Shown piece after piece: positions 53,416 to 62,221 of a stretch of DNA of 64,000 nucleotides. Both the position numbers and the translations under genes were made by a program. Numbering within the stretch: position 1 is the stretch's first letter; each line of letters starts with the position of its first letter. Below the pieces are notes generated by a model, which worked only from the letters and a program-made list of their open reading frames with translations, was not told the DNA's origin and did not search any database. The DNA is taken from contig CANCYO010000002.1 of the NCBI GenBank assembly GCA_947382415.1, positions 110,473 through 174,472 of the forward strand, given 5' to 3'. This stretch comes from an uncultured Lachnospiraceae bacterium. GTDB lineage: Bacteria; Bacillota; Clostridia; Lachnospirales; Lachnospiraceae.

Positions 53416-54071
53416 TGATCAATGGAAGTCCGCGGGTACAGAAATACAGCAATACGGAGAAAATCATTGCCGCCTTTGCAAAAGGACTGTCAAAAAAAGG
53501 AGTTACCTGTGAAACATATGCAATTTCTGACCGAAAAACATGGGATATCATTCGTGATGCTTATATAAAAAACGACGAAATTCTCATTGCGCTGCCATTA
53601 TATGTAGAATGTGTGCCCGGACTTCTTTTGGAATTTTTGGAGACGCTTCCCCAAAAGGATAAGCATACAAGGCTTTCATTTCTGTTGCAAAGCGGCTTTG
53701 CGGAAGGATGCCAGCTTCGCTGCGGCGAGGCATTTCTGGAAAAATTGCCTGAATATTTGGGTGTTCGCTATGGCGGCTGTCTGGTAAAAGGAGATAACTT
53801 CGGCATCCGAATTTTGGGTGAAGAGAAACAAGGTCAAGTCACAAAACCGTATCAGGCAATGGGCGAACTGTTTGCAGAGGGAGATGGCTTCTTCCGTGAG
53901 GAAGCAAAAAAATTTACCGGTCCGGAATACTTTTCACTTCCTATATGCCTGATGATGGGATTGATATTTAAAACCCTTGGGAAAAAGATGTTTCAGAAGA
54001 CGGCAGCATCTTGGGGATGTAGTGTGCCGCTTGATGAAAAAGTATGGGAGACAGGCCGTAACGGGTATTAA
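53403..54071 (+). CDS. NAD(P)H-dependent FMN reductase-like flavoprotein
   Basis: A 222-residue flavodoxin-fold oxidoreductase with the intact FMN phosphate motif INGSPRVQKYSNTEK near the N-terminus and ALPLYVECVPGLLLEFLE in the middle. The start overlaps the previous flavoprotein gene by 13 bases, with AAGGAGG upstream. It has no cysteine cluster. Partner and substrate unknown. A strong terminator follows. Confidence 0.85.
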   Translation: MHVVMINGSPRVQKYSNTEKIIAAFAKGLSKKGVTCETYAISDRKTWDIIRDAYIKNDEILIALPLYVECVPGLLLEFLETLPQKDKHTRLSFLLQSGFAEGCQLRCGEAFLEKLPEYLGVRYGGCLVKGDNFGIRILGEEKQGQVTKPYQAMGELFAEGDGFFREEAKKFTGPEYFSLPICLMMGLIFKTLGKKMFQKTAASWGCSVPLDEKVWETGRNGY

Positions 54072-54090
54072 GCATGAGGATGTTTGGTTT

Positions 54091-54123
54091 GGGCCTTGCA
54101 GGGTATTCCCGCAAGGCCCTTTA
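54091..54123 (+). terminator. Rho-independent terminator of the flavoprotein pair
   Basis: Nine-base perfect inverted repeat GGGCCTTGC (54091-54099) and GCAAGGCCC (54111-54119), followed by TTT. Confidence 0.85.
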
Positions 54124-54174
54124 AGATGACATTGGTAAGCTTGCTGATGCTTCTCCGCCTGCTGCCCGATTCTG

Positions 54175-54858
54175 CTACCTGGCCGGCATCTGAAACCCTG
54201 CAAGCGCTTTGTTTAAATAGTCGTTAAAAGGTTTCATGATTCGGAAAAGCTCTGCGGCTTTCGCAACAAATCCTTCTGCATCTTTCAATTCTTTGTCTTT
54301 CAGCGGATATTCCAGATACCAGCTTTTAAATTTGAGATATTCCGCCTGCGGATGATCTTTCTCATATCCTGCGGGAACATTTTTTAAGGCTGTTCCCCGA
54401 ACGGTGAAATATTTTTTAAATGCAGGCTCATGTATGATCTGTTCCCATTCCTCACCATGCTGTACAATATAATCCCGTATCATGGTTGTGGCATCCTTGA
54501 ACATATCTGCGAACAGGCCGCCTCCTAAGAAGGACTGATCGCCGGGCTTTATCATCAGGTAATATCCCACGGGAACGGGCAGCTTGCCCGCAGAGGAAAT
54601 GTGGGCGCGGAATGCAGGATTATAAGGCGACTTATCATGGCTGAAACGGGTATCTCTTACCAGCTTAAATGTAAGGGTTTTCGGGTCGTTATGCAAAATA
54701 CTGCTGTCATATTTTCCAATCTCCAGCATCAATGCCTGCAGCAGTTTTTCAAATTCCGCATTTGCTTTTTTATATTCGTCCTTGTTCGCGTGATACCATT
54801 CCCGGTCGTTATTCATACTCAATGCCGATAAATAATCAATGATTATCTGTGTATTCAT
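54175..54858 (-). CDS. DUF2461 domain-containing protein
   Basis: A 227-residue soluble protein. It matches DUF2461 over its length: NNDREWYHANKDEYKKA, RDTRFSHDKSPYNPAFRAH, GYYLMIKPGDQSFLGGGLF. The family is widespread and uncharacterised. AGGAGGCGACAG precedes the ATG on the minus strand. The sigma-factor gene lies upstream with 46 bases between, so it may be in that transcription unit. Confidence 0.9.
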   Translation of the reverse strand: MNTQIIIDYLSALSMNNDREWYHANKDEYKKANAEFEKLLQALMLEIGKYDSSILHNDPKTLTFKLVRDTRFSHDKSPYNPAFRAHISSAGKLPVPVGYYLMIKPGDQSFLGGGLFADMFKDATTMIRDYIVQHGEEWEQIIHEPAFKKYFTVRGTALKNVPAGYEKDHPQAEYLKFKSWYLEYPLKDKELKDAEGFVAKAAELFRIMKPFNDYLNKALAGFQMPAR

Positions 54859-54904
54859 AATCTGTCGCCTCCTAATATTTATATTGTTTTTATTATATCG
54901 TTTT

Positions 54905-55756
54905 TTATGATTTTTGGATAATGGAAAGCTGTGTGGAATCCAAAAATTCCTGTATCAGATGTTTGGTGCGTTCGGGAGACCGGTAGGGTTTACAGAACGA
55001 AAAATCCTGTGACAGTTCGTCAATATCTTCCATGGCATTTTTCACATCCATTATGGTCTGAATGGGGACTTCCGCAGCGGTAGTATAGTCCAACTGCACC
55101 GGGTTTATTCGATGGTTCTGGATTGCATAATTCACTCTGTCCCGGCACTTGCACCTGCCCCCGCCGTATTCGCCGCAATATTGTCCGAGAAAGTCTGCCA
55201 TTTTTCTGCGTACCCGGGAGAGCCGTTGACGATATGTTTCCGGGGTCATGTCCAATAAATCTCCCGCAATGCGGCTGTCAATTTTAAACATGGTACCAAG
55301 TATGAAAATACATCTGCTTTCCACATCAAGGCACTGGAGCATTACATTGGTACAGGACATTTTCAGTTCTTCTGCCAGGATGTCTTTTTCCACATTCTGC
55401 GTTAAATCCGGGACGTCCTGTATTTTCCCGTTTTGTATGTCGTCTCCATAATACTCAAAACTTAACGGAAAACGGGCAAACATATGCTTTTTATAGTTTT
55501 TCAGATGATTGACTGCGATGCTGAACACCCAGGTCGTAAACGAGCTGTCGCCCCTGAAAGAGGAGAGATGTGTGATCATTTTCAGCAGAATATCCTGTGT
55601 GGCATCCTCCGCGTCCGCAAAGGTTCCGAGCATCCGCAGGGATAAATTAAATACAATGTCCTGTACGCCTGCAATCAGTGTTTCAAGAGCTTTCTTATCT
55701 CCTGCGGTAGCCTGATCGATCAAAGCCTGTGTTTCCTGATTTGTCTTTTTATCCAT
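54905..55756 (-). CDS. ECF-like RNA polymerase sigma factor
   Basis: A 283-residue sigma-70 family protein. Region 2 is at about 20-95 (FNLSLRMLGTFADAEDATQDILLKM, then FRGDSSFTTWVFSIAVN). Region 4 is at about 130-195 (EMSCTNVMLQCLDVESRCIFILG, MTPETYRQRLSRVRRKM). A C-terminal extension of about 90 residues is unusual and contains CKCRDRV and a YTTAAEVPIQTIMD segment, perhaps a regulatory or metal-responsive tail. AGGAGG precedes the ATG. No anti-sigma gene is adjacent, though DUF2461 follows. Promoters it serves are unknown. Confidence 0.88.
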   Translation of the reverse strand: MDKKTNQETQALIDQATAGDKKALETLIAGVQDIVFNLSLRMLGTFADAEDATQDILLKMITHLSSFRGDSSFTTWVFSIAVNHLKNYKKHMFARFPLSFEYYGDDIQNGKIQDVPDLTQNVEKDILAEELKMSCTNVMLQCLDVESRCIFILGTMFKIDSRIAGDLLDMTPETYRQRLSRVRRKMADFLGQYCGEYGGGRCKCRDRVNYAIQNHRINPVQLDYTTAAEVPIQTIMDVKNAMEDIDELSQDFSFCKPYRSPERTKHLIQEFLDSTQLSIIQKS

Positions 55757-55910
55757 ATATTTTTACCTCCTGCTTAATTAGACAACGCTCTTCTGTCTGT
55801 GTGACAGATAAATTCCGGATTAAACGGTAAATTATCTTTCTGTCATTTTAGCATATGGTCTGGGCTTTTTCTATCTTGTGTTTCCTGTCTTGTGTTTTGA
55901 ACGCCCGTTC

Positions 55911-55939
55911 TTGCTGAATTCCGTTCTTTATGATACAAT
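55911..55939 (+). promoter_or_regulatory. Promoter of the lipoprotein/glycosyltransferase unit
   Basis: TTGCTG (55911-55916), 17-base spacer, TACAAT (55934-55939). Confidence 0.6.
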
Positions 55940-55941
55940 TC

Positions 55942-55958
55942 TTAGGTAGAGTACCTAA
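55942..55958. promoter_or_regulatory. Palindromic operator-like site
   Basis: Inverted repeat TTAGGTA-GAG-TACCTAA just after the -10 box, at the expected transcription start. It is well placed for a repressor. The cognate protein is unknown. Confidence 0.5.
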
Positions 55959-56001
55959 AGTATCGTATTGAGCATCTAAAGTTAAAACGGGGACACAGGG
56001 G

Positions 56002-56589
56002 ATGAAAGGAAAACGATTATCATTTACAATATGCGTATGCGCAGCCGTGTCGATCTTACAGGGATGCGGCAGTACGGAGAAGAATGCGGACGAGCTTCTG
56101 GATTCGTTTATCGGCGGTGAGATCATGGCATACTATGTCGGGGCGGACAGTTCGTTTTATATCACGGATCTGCCAGATGATCCGGAAGATTTTACCTGTT
56201 ATTCCGTCGGAGACAGAGTTGATCTGGACAATGACGGAGAAAATGAGCTGATCATGAAGGGGCCTTATGGCGGAAAGTATCTTGACGCCCGGGACGGACA
56301 GGTTTATGTCCTGGATGAAGGGGGCGGAACCGCTTCTCTGATCAGTTATACGGAATTTGACGGTCAGACCTGGATCGTACATGCAGATATCATGCATGGC
56401 GGCAGGAGCCTTTATGATTTTACGCGGTATGACGGAACCGGACAGGTACAGGAGGAGCACAGGCTTTTGAAAGAGTATTGGGATACGCCGGACATTCCTG
56501 ATGGCCCGGGTACAGTCTATACTTATGATGATCAAGAGATCACAAGAGAAGAATATGATGAGTTAAAGCTGAAAATGCTGGGAGAGTAG
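56002..56589 (+). CDS. Putative lipoprotein, unknown function
   Basis: A 195-residue exported protein with signal peptide and lipobox ILQGC (Cys22). The mature part contains DRVDLDNDGENELIMKG, a calcium-binding-like VCBS/EF-type acidic loop, and is otherwise unassigned. The only ribosome binding site candidate is GGGG just before the ATG. It precedes the glycosyltransferase-like gene by 42 bases and shares its promoter. Confidence 0.72.
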   Translation: MKGKRLSFTICVCAAVSILQGCGSTEKNADELLDSFIGGEIMAYYVGADSSFYITDLPDDPEDFTCYSVGDRVDLDNDGENELIMKGPYGGKYLDARDGQVYVLDEGGGTASLISYTEFDGQTWIVHADIMHGGRSLYDFTRYDGTGQVQEEHRLLKEYWDTPDIPDGPGTVYTYDDQEITREEYDELKLKMLGE

Positions 56590-56631
56590 AGGTACGGGAA
56601 CCGGAGAACCCGGGCGGCAAGGGGAGTGTGC

Positions 56632-58290
56632 ATGACGAAACTGAAAGAGGATCTACAATATTTTCTGCGGCAAAAATTTTATATCCTTGCCCTTGTGCTG
56701 ACTGCTGCCTGCAGTTATGGCTATTGCATTGTGCAGCCCAGTATCGGCATTGACGACACCGCGGTCTCCCTGTATCTGGAGGAGGGGCTTGAGGTGGTCA
56801 TGGGACGCTGGACCGTTTTCTGGCTGAACAAGCTGTTTCATGTGTCGGATTTTGCGCCTTTTATGACGGAGCTTGTGGGAGTATTGTTTCTGATGTTTGC
56901 GGCCGTTTTGTTCAGTGTGCTTCTGCGCCGGATATCCGGGGAGCAGGTTCCGGCTTGGACCTACACGGTATTTGCATGCGTCTTCGTATCCAATCCCATC
57001 ATCAGCGAGGTGTTTGTGTATTACTGGCATGATGGGGCAGGCCTGGGATATGTGCTGACGGCGCTGGCGCTTCTGTGTTTTCACAGCGGTCTGGAGGCGC
57101 AGGGGAGAGCCCGGAAATGTGCGTTTTTAGTGAGCCTTTTGTCGGTGTGGGCGGCGGTAGGCTGCTATGAATCCTTTTTGATCCTTTATATTTTAGGGAT
57201 TTTGACGGTGCTGTTTTTGTGGGGCATGGAAGATGAAAAGAGGCTGAGCTTTTCCACGCTGTGCAGGTATTTAAATATAGGAGCGGCACTGACCGTGGGC
57301 TGTGTGATGCTTCGCGGAGCGATGATCATGGTGACTACTACGGTTTTTGATCTGGGCGGTGTGCTTGATCAGGTCAGGCAGGAGCAGCGGGGGCTTTCGG
57401 AAATGCTGGTTTTGTTCAGTCCGGACGGATGGGACAATCTGGTAATGTTACTCAAGCGTTTCTGGGTGGTCTATCATTTGAATGCTGTGGTGTATCTGCC
57501 GGTGACGGTCTATGAGCTCGCGGTGTTTATCTTTGGCGCTGCCGCTGTGATCCTGGCTTTCAGGAGAAGGAAGCCCTGGTTTGCGGTACTCTGGATCGGG
57601 ATGCTTGCAGCGCCCTTTTTGCTGACGCTGGCGGAGATGCGGCTCTCCCATTACCGTTCCTGTCAGTATCTGCCTTTTTATGCGGCGGCAGGCGTCTGGC
57701 TTTTGTGCGTGGGCCTGACAAGACTAAAGCGTTTTCAGAGACCGCTGAAGATATGCGCGATTCTTTTTGCGGTGATTCTGGTCTGGAATCAGGCGGAGTT
57801 TATGAACCGCAGCTTTTATACGGATTATCGCAAGTACGAGACCACAAGGGAGTTGCTCTGTGAGATCGCGTGGGAGATAGAACGGGATTACGGGACCGAT
57901 ACACCGGTGGTCTTTACAGGCCATTACAATACGCCTCATGAACTGGCCGAGGACTACTATGTGCCCTACGGTTCCTGGCAGTATCGCTATATTGCGGCGG
58001 TCACGGACAGAATAGACCCGCATCTGAAGGAAAAGTATTTCTCGGTCTGGGGTTACAGTTTTGTGGGGGAGGCAAATTTTTCCATGATTCAGTGGGCCTT
58101 TGACGCATTTGACGGGACGAACCGGGAAATGATCAATTTCCTGAAAATGCATGGACATTCTTTCCGGACGGTGACGGATCCTGAGGTGCTGGCGCAGGCC
58201 AGAGAGATCGGAGACGGGATGCCGGGATTCCCTGCGGAAGGTTCCATCGTCAGACAGGAAGGGTATATTCTGGTACACATAGACAGGTAA
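56632..58290 (+). CDS. GtrII-like membrane glucosyltransferase-family protein
   Basis: A 552-residue polytopic membrane protein with about 9-10 hydrophobic helices between residues 15 and 390 and a soluble C-terminal domain of about 160 residues. The opening helix followed by IGIDDTAVSLYLEEGLEVVMGRW fits the glucosyltransferase GtrII family (O-antigen or teichoic glucosylation using polyprenyl-linked sugar); the D-D in the first outside loop is the expected catalytic site of GT-C folds. The start at 56632 follows AAGGGGAG. Acceptor unknown. Confidence 0.78.
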   Translation: MTKLKEDLQYFLRQKFYILALVLTAACSYGYCIVQPSIGIDDTAVSLYLEEGLEVVMGRWTVFWLNKLFHVSDFAPFMTELVGVLFLMFAAVLFSVLLRRISGEQVPAWTYTVFACVFVSNPIISEVFVYYWHDGAGLGYVLTALALLCFHSGLEAQGRARKCAFLVSLLSVWAAVGCYESFLILYILGILTVLFLWGMEDEKRLSFSTLCRYLNIGAALTVGCVMLRGAMIMVTTTVFDLGGVLDQVRQEQRGLSEMLVLFSPDGWDNLVMLLKRFWVVYHLNAVVYLPVTVYELAVFIFGAAAVILAFRRRKPWFAVLWIGMLAAPFLLTLAEMRLSHYRSCQYLPFYAAAGVWLLCVGLTRLKRFQRPLKICAILFAVILVWNQAEFMNRSFYTDYRKYETTRELLCEIAWEIERDYGTDTPVVFTGHYNTPHELAEDYYVPYGSWQYRYIAAVTDRIDPHLKEKYFSVWGYSFVGEANFSMIQWAFDAFDGTNREMINFLKMHGHSFRTVTDPEVLAQAREIGDGMPGFPAEGSIVRQEGYILVHIDR

Positions 58291-58343
58291 GGAGATAAGA
58301 TTTAAGATTACACAAATGCACATAATAAGAAGGGAGATTTGAT

Positions 58344-59900
58344 ATGGCAGAGCGCACTTATTCCAATCCGATTCAAAGAGGTTTTTTCCCGGATCCTTCC
58401 GTGATTCGGGTGGGGGATGACTATTATATGGTCAACTCCAGTTTTCAGTATTTTCCGGCAATACCGATCTCCCATTCCAGAGATATGGTGCATTGGCACA
58501 TCATCGGTCATGCCATTGTCAATCCTGAGTGGCTTGATCTGAGCGATATCAGGGACTCTCATGGCATCTGGGCACCGGATATCGAGTATGTGGACGGCAA
58601 ATTTTATATTTATGCCACGCTGCGCCTGAATGCGGACGGAAAGCGGGACAATAATGTGATGCGCCGCCAGCTTGCGATGGTGTCCGACAGGCCGGAGGGG
58701 CCTTACAGCAAGCCGGTCTGTCTGGAGGTGGACAATATCGACCCTTCCCTTTTTGTGGATGAGGACGGCAGCCGGTATATGCTGATTGCGAAGGCGGTGC
58801 AGGCGGTTCCGCTGTCCGCGGACGGGCTGGCTGTGACCGGGCCGATGAGAAACGCATGGGACGGCACGGGGGAGCGCTGTTCGGAGGGGCCGCATATGTT
58901 CCGCAAAGACGGGTTTTATTATGCCATGGTGGCGGAGGGGGGCACCGGTTATGGCCATGGGATCAATGTGGCCCGAAGCGACGCTCTTTTCGGGCACTAT
59001 GAGAATTCTCCCTATAATCCCGTGATGCGCCAGTTGGACCCTGACGCGCCCATCCAGCGGGCGGGACATGGCAAGCTGGTACAGGATCAGAAGGGAAACT
59101 GGTGGTGCTATTATCTCTGCGGCCGGCCAAACGGCGGCAAATATACGACTGTGGGACGGGAGTCTGCGCTGGACCCGGTGCAGTGGACCGGGGACGGCTG
59201 GTTTACCGTCAATGAGGGAAAGGGCCCCAGTCTGGTACAGACTGCGCCGGATCTGCCGGAATGCGTTTTTGAGCGGAATCTGTTTGATGATTTTGACGCA
59301 GAAGAGTTAAATCTTGAGTGGGAGTTTGTCAGAAACCCGGATAATGGTTCCTGGTCTCTGACGGAGCGCCCGGGGTATTTCCGTATCTGGACCAGAGACG
59401 GTCAGTTAAATGAGATACGTTCCAAAAACACACTGCTTCGCAGAGAGCAGGAGCTTTCCTACCGGGCGGAGACCAAGGTGGAGTTTTACCCTGATAAGGA
59501 CGGTGAACAGGCGGGACTGACCTGTTATTACAGCACGGCCACTTACGCCAGATGCGCGGTTTGTTACGAGGGCGGGCGCAGACTGCAGCTTGTCATCAAC
59601 CGCAATCATGGCGAGGAGATCATGGCGGAGGTAGAGAATCTCCCCGAGACTCCCGTGTGGCTGCGCGTGGTGGTGGAAAAGCTCACCAGAAGCTTTTATT
59701 ACAGTCTGGACGGTGAGAAATGGGAGCCGGTGGGTGTGCTGGAGAACTGTATTTATCTGTGCGACGAGGGTGTGCCCGACGATCCCAAGCGCCACACCGG
59801 CACACTGGTGGGAATCTATGCCAACAATGGCGGCTGCGGCAGCAGGAAGCCCGCTGATTTTGACTATTTTGCATATGACGACAGTGGGGAGAAAAAATAA
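58344..59900 (+). CDS. Glycoside hydrolase family 43 (beta-xylosidase/arabinofuranosidase type)
   Basis: A 518-residue cytoplasmic enzyme without signal peptide. The five-bladed propeller domain (about 5-310) has the general base Asp17 in FFPDPSV, the pKa-modulating Asp in NIDPSLFVDEDG and the general acid Glu in CSEGPHMF. The C-terminal beta-sandwich (about 320-515) is the GH43_C2 domain. Lacking a signal, it probably hydrolyses imported xylo- or arabino-oligosaccharides. GGGAG precedes the ATG. moeA follows after 2 bases, although functionally unrelated. Confidence 0.92.
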   Translation: MAERTYSNPIQRGFFPDPSVIRVGDDYYMVNSSFQYFPAIPISHSRDMVHWHIIGHAIVNPEWLDLSDIRDSHGIWAPDIEYVDGKFYIYATLRLNADGKRDNNVMRRQLAMVSDRPEGPYSKPVCLEVDNIDPSLFVDEDGSRYMLIAKAVQAVPLSADGLAVTGPMRNAWDGTGERCSEGPHMFRKDGFYYAMVAEGGTGYGHGINVARSDALFGHYENSPYNPVMRQLDPDAPIQRAGHGKLVQDQKGNWWCYYLCGRPNGGKYTTVGRESALDPVQWTGDGWFTVNEGKGPSLVQTAPDLPECVFERNLFDDFDAEELNLEWEFVRNPDNGSWSLTERPGYFRIWTRDGQLNEIRSKNTLLRREQELSYRAETKVEFYPDKDGEQAGLTCYYSTATYARCAVCYEGGRRLQLVINRNHGEEIMAEVENLPETPVWLRVVVEKLTRSFYYSLDGEKWEPVGVLENCIYLCDEGVPDDPKRHTGTLVGIYANNGGCGSRKPADFDYFAYDDSGEKK

Positions 59901-59902
59901 GA

Positions 59903-61132
59903 ATGGAGAAGCTTTTGGAGATAGAGGACTGTCTGGCAATGCTGCTGGAGCGGGTGGGGCTTCAGGAAGTGCAGGAGGTATCGCTGGCCGAAGCCTGCGG
60001 CATGGTGCTGGCTGAGACAGTCTGTGCTGATATCAATGTGCCTCCTTTTCAGAGATCCGCCATGGACGGCTATGCGGTGTGTGCGGCAGATTTGGAAAGG
60101 ATAGCAGAGGCGGATTCTGCGGAGCGGGATTCTTTTGTCGAACTGAGAGTGAAGGGGCGGCTGCTTGCGGGGGATTATGAGGAAATCCCCTATGAGAAAG
60201 GGACGGCTGTCCGCGTTATGACCGGCGCCTTTGTGCCTGAGGGCTATGACGCGGTGGTTCGCCAGGAGGACACGGATTACGGGGAGGAGACGGTGAAGGT
60301 ATTCGCCCCTGTGAAGCCTTTTCAAAATTACTGTAAAGCCGGGGAGGATATCCGTCTGGGCGATGTGGCGGCAGAGCGGGGAACAAGGCTGAGTCCTGTC
60401 CATATCGGGCTGCTTGCGGAGATTGGAAGGGCGAAGGTTTCGGTTTACCGGCCGGTGCGCGTGGCAATCCTCTGCACCGGATCAGAGCTTGCCCGTGTGG
60501 GAGAGCCTCTGGGTAAGGGCAGGATCTACAACAATATTTCTTATATATTGGAGGCGGCGATCCGCAGGGAAGGTCTTCAGGTAAGCTATACACAGCTCTG
60601 TGCAGATCAGGAAGCGCTGCTTGCGGATAAGCTGACGGAGGCTCTGGAGGCGGCGGATATCGTTATCACCACCGGAGCGGTTTCCGTGGGAGAGAAGGAC
60701 ATTGTCCCGGCGGTTCTGCAGAGTCTGGGAGCGGAGATTCTGTTTCGGAGAGCCTGCATTCAGCCGGGGACGCCCACCACAGCCAGCGTGAAGGACGGCA
60801 AGGTCATCTTAAGTCTGTCGGGCAATCCCTATGCGGCGCTGGTGAATTTTGAAATCTATTTCTGGTCTCTTGCGGCGAAGATGATGGGACATGAGAGTTT
60901 TGACACGGTGAAGACTACCGCAGTGCTGCAGAGTCCTTACGGCAAGGTCAATCGTATGCGGCGGTTTATCCGGGCGAGAGCGGCGGACGGCCAGGTGTAT
61001 CTGCCTTCGGCGGTCCATGCGTCCTCGGTGATCCACAATATGACGGAGTGTAATTGCTTTATTGATCTGGAGCCGGGAAGGGCGATTTTGGTGGGAGACG
61101 AGGTACGGATACGCTATATCAAAGGGGTATGA
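59903..61132 (+). CDS. moeA: Molybdopterin molybdenumtransferase MoeA
   Basis: Inserts molybdate into adenylated molybdopterin. The 409-residue protein has the MoeA order: PPFQRSAMDGYAV near the N-terminus, VMTGAFVPEGYDAVVRQED, the MoCF domain with TGSELARVGEPLGKGRIYNN and TTGAVSVGEKD, LSLSGNPYAALVNFE, and the C-terminal beta-barrel. First gene of a molybdenum-cofactor cluster. The stop overlaps the next gene's first ATG by 4 bases. Confidence 0.96.
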   Translation: MEKLLEIEDCLAMLLERVGLQEVQEVSLAEACGMVLAETVCADINVPPFQRSAMDGYAVCAADLERIAEADSAERDSFVELRVKGRLLAGDYEEIPYEKGTAVRVMTGAFVPEGYDAVVRQEDTDYGEETVKVFAPVKPFQNYCKAGEDIRLGDVAAERGTRLSPVHIGLLAEIGRAKVSVYRPVRVAILCTGSELARVGEPLGKGRIYNNISYILEAAIRREGLQVSYTQLCADQEALLADKLTEALEAADIVITTGAVSVGEKDIVPAVLQSLGAEILFRRACIQPGTPTTASVKDGKVILSLSGNPYAALVNFEIYFWSLAAKMMGHESFDTVKTTAVLQSPYGKVNRMRRFIRARAADGQVYLPSAVHASSVIHNMTECNCFIDLEPGRAILVGDEVRIRYIKGV

Positions 61133-62196
61133 AAATGAATCTGAGCGTCGGTGTTCTGGCTGGGGGCAAGAGTACCCGGATGGGGCAGGATAAGGCCCTG
61201 TTACAACTGGAGTCCAAGCGGTTTATCGACCGCATCTGTGAGGAGCTTGGCGGCTTTTCGCAGGTGCTTATTTCCGCTGCCCGCAAGGGGCTCTATGAGG
61301 ATACCGGCTTTGAGGTGGTCTATGACGGGCATCAGGACATCGGTCCCATAGAGGGCATCTATCAGGTGCTGTCTCATGCCAGCGAGGAATATGTCTTTGT
61401 CTGTGCTGCGGATATGCCCTTTATCAGGCGGGAGCTGGTGGAGTATATGGCGGAGTTTATTTCCTCAGACTATGACTGTTATTGTCTGGTGGATGAGGAT
61501 CATATTCATCCGCTTTGCGCCATTTATTCTAAAAAGATGCTGCCTGTCATTGAGGAGCAGATACGAAGCGGCCGGTACAGACTTTTGAATGTGCTGCGGG
61601 CAGTGCGCACCAAGTATATCCGGCTGGAGACCTCCTGTTTTGACAGGCGGATTGTGAGAAATATCAACACAAGGGAGGAGTATGCCCGTCTGCAGCTTCC
61701 GCAGGTATTCTGCGTCAGTGGGGTGAAGGACAGCGGCAAGACGGGACTGATCATAAAGCTGATTAACGAATTTATCAGAGAGGGACGCTCGGTTGCTGTG
61801 ATCAAGCATGACGGACATGAGTATGTCATGGATCATGAGGGGACAGACACCTGGCGGTATCGCCTGGCGGGGGCGGAGTGCAGTGTCATCTATTCAGACA
61901 TGCAGTATTCCATAAACCGCAGGGGGCGGGCCCGGGTGGAGGAGCTGATCGCATTTTGCGGGGACGCGGATGTGGTGATACTGGAAGGCCTGAAGGCCTC
62001 GCCCTACCCGAAGATCGAGGTGGTGCGGCGCGCAGTATCTGCTGCTCCTGTCTGTGACATGGACTCTCTGATCTGTATAGCGACCGATGTGGTATCCCAA
62101 GAAGATGTGAAATGTCCGGTGTTTGACATGGATGATATTCATGGGATTTTTTTGTGCCTGAAAAAGTATTTTGAAAAAAAGTATATTGAAAAGTGA
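61129..62196 (+). CDS. Fused MobA-MobB molybdopterin-guanine dinucleotide biosynthesis protein
   Basis: A 355-residue fusion. The N-terminal MobA nucleotidyltransferase (about 1-190) has VGVLAGGKSTRMGQDKAL, GPIEGIYQVL and AADMPFI, and adds GMP to molybdopterin. The C-terminal MobB GTPase-like domain (about 192-330) has the P-loop GVKDSGKTG (from residue 198) and HDGHEY and VILEGLK segments. ATG 61129 overlaps the moeA stop; the ATG at 61135 is better spaced from AAAGGGG and may be the true start. Such fusions occur in Clostridia. Confidence 0.93.
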   Translation: MKMNLSVGVLAGGKSTRMGQDKALLQLESKRFIDRICEELGGFSQVLISAARKGLYEDTGFEVVYDGHQDIGPIEGIYQVLSHASEEYVFVCAADMPFIRRELVEYMAEFISSDYDCYCLVDEDHIHPLCAIYSKKMLPVIEEQIRSGRYRLLNVLRAVRTKYIRLETSCFDRRIVRNINTREEYARLQLPQVFCVSGVKDSGKTGLIIKLINEFIREGRSVAVIKHDGHEYVMDHEGTDTWRYRLAGAECSVIYSDMQYSINRRGRARVEELIAFCGDADVVILEGLKASPYPKIEVVRRAVSAAPVCDMDSLICIATDVVSQEDVKCPVFDMDDIHGIFLCLKKYFEKKYIEK

Positions 62197-62221
62197 TAGA
62201 AAGGAATCAAAAGGAATCAAG

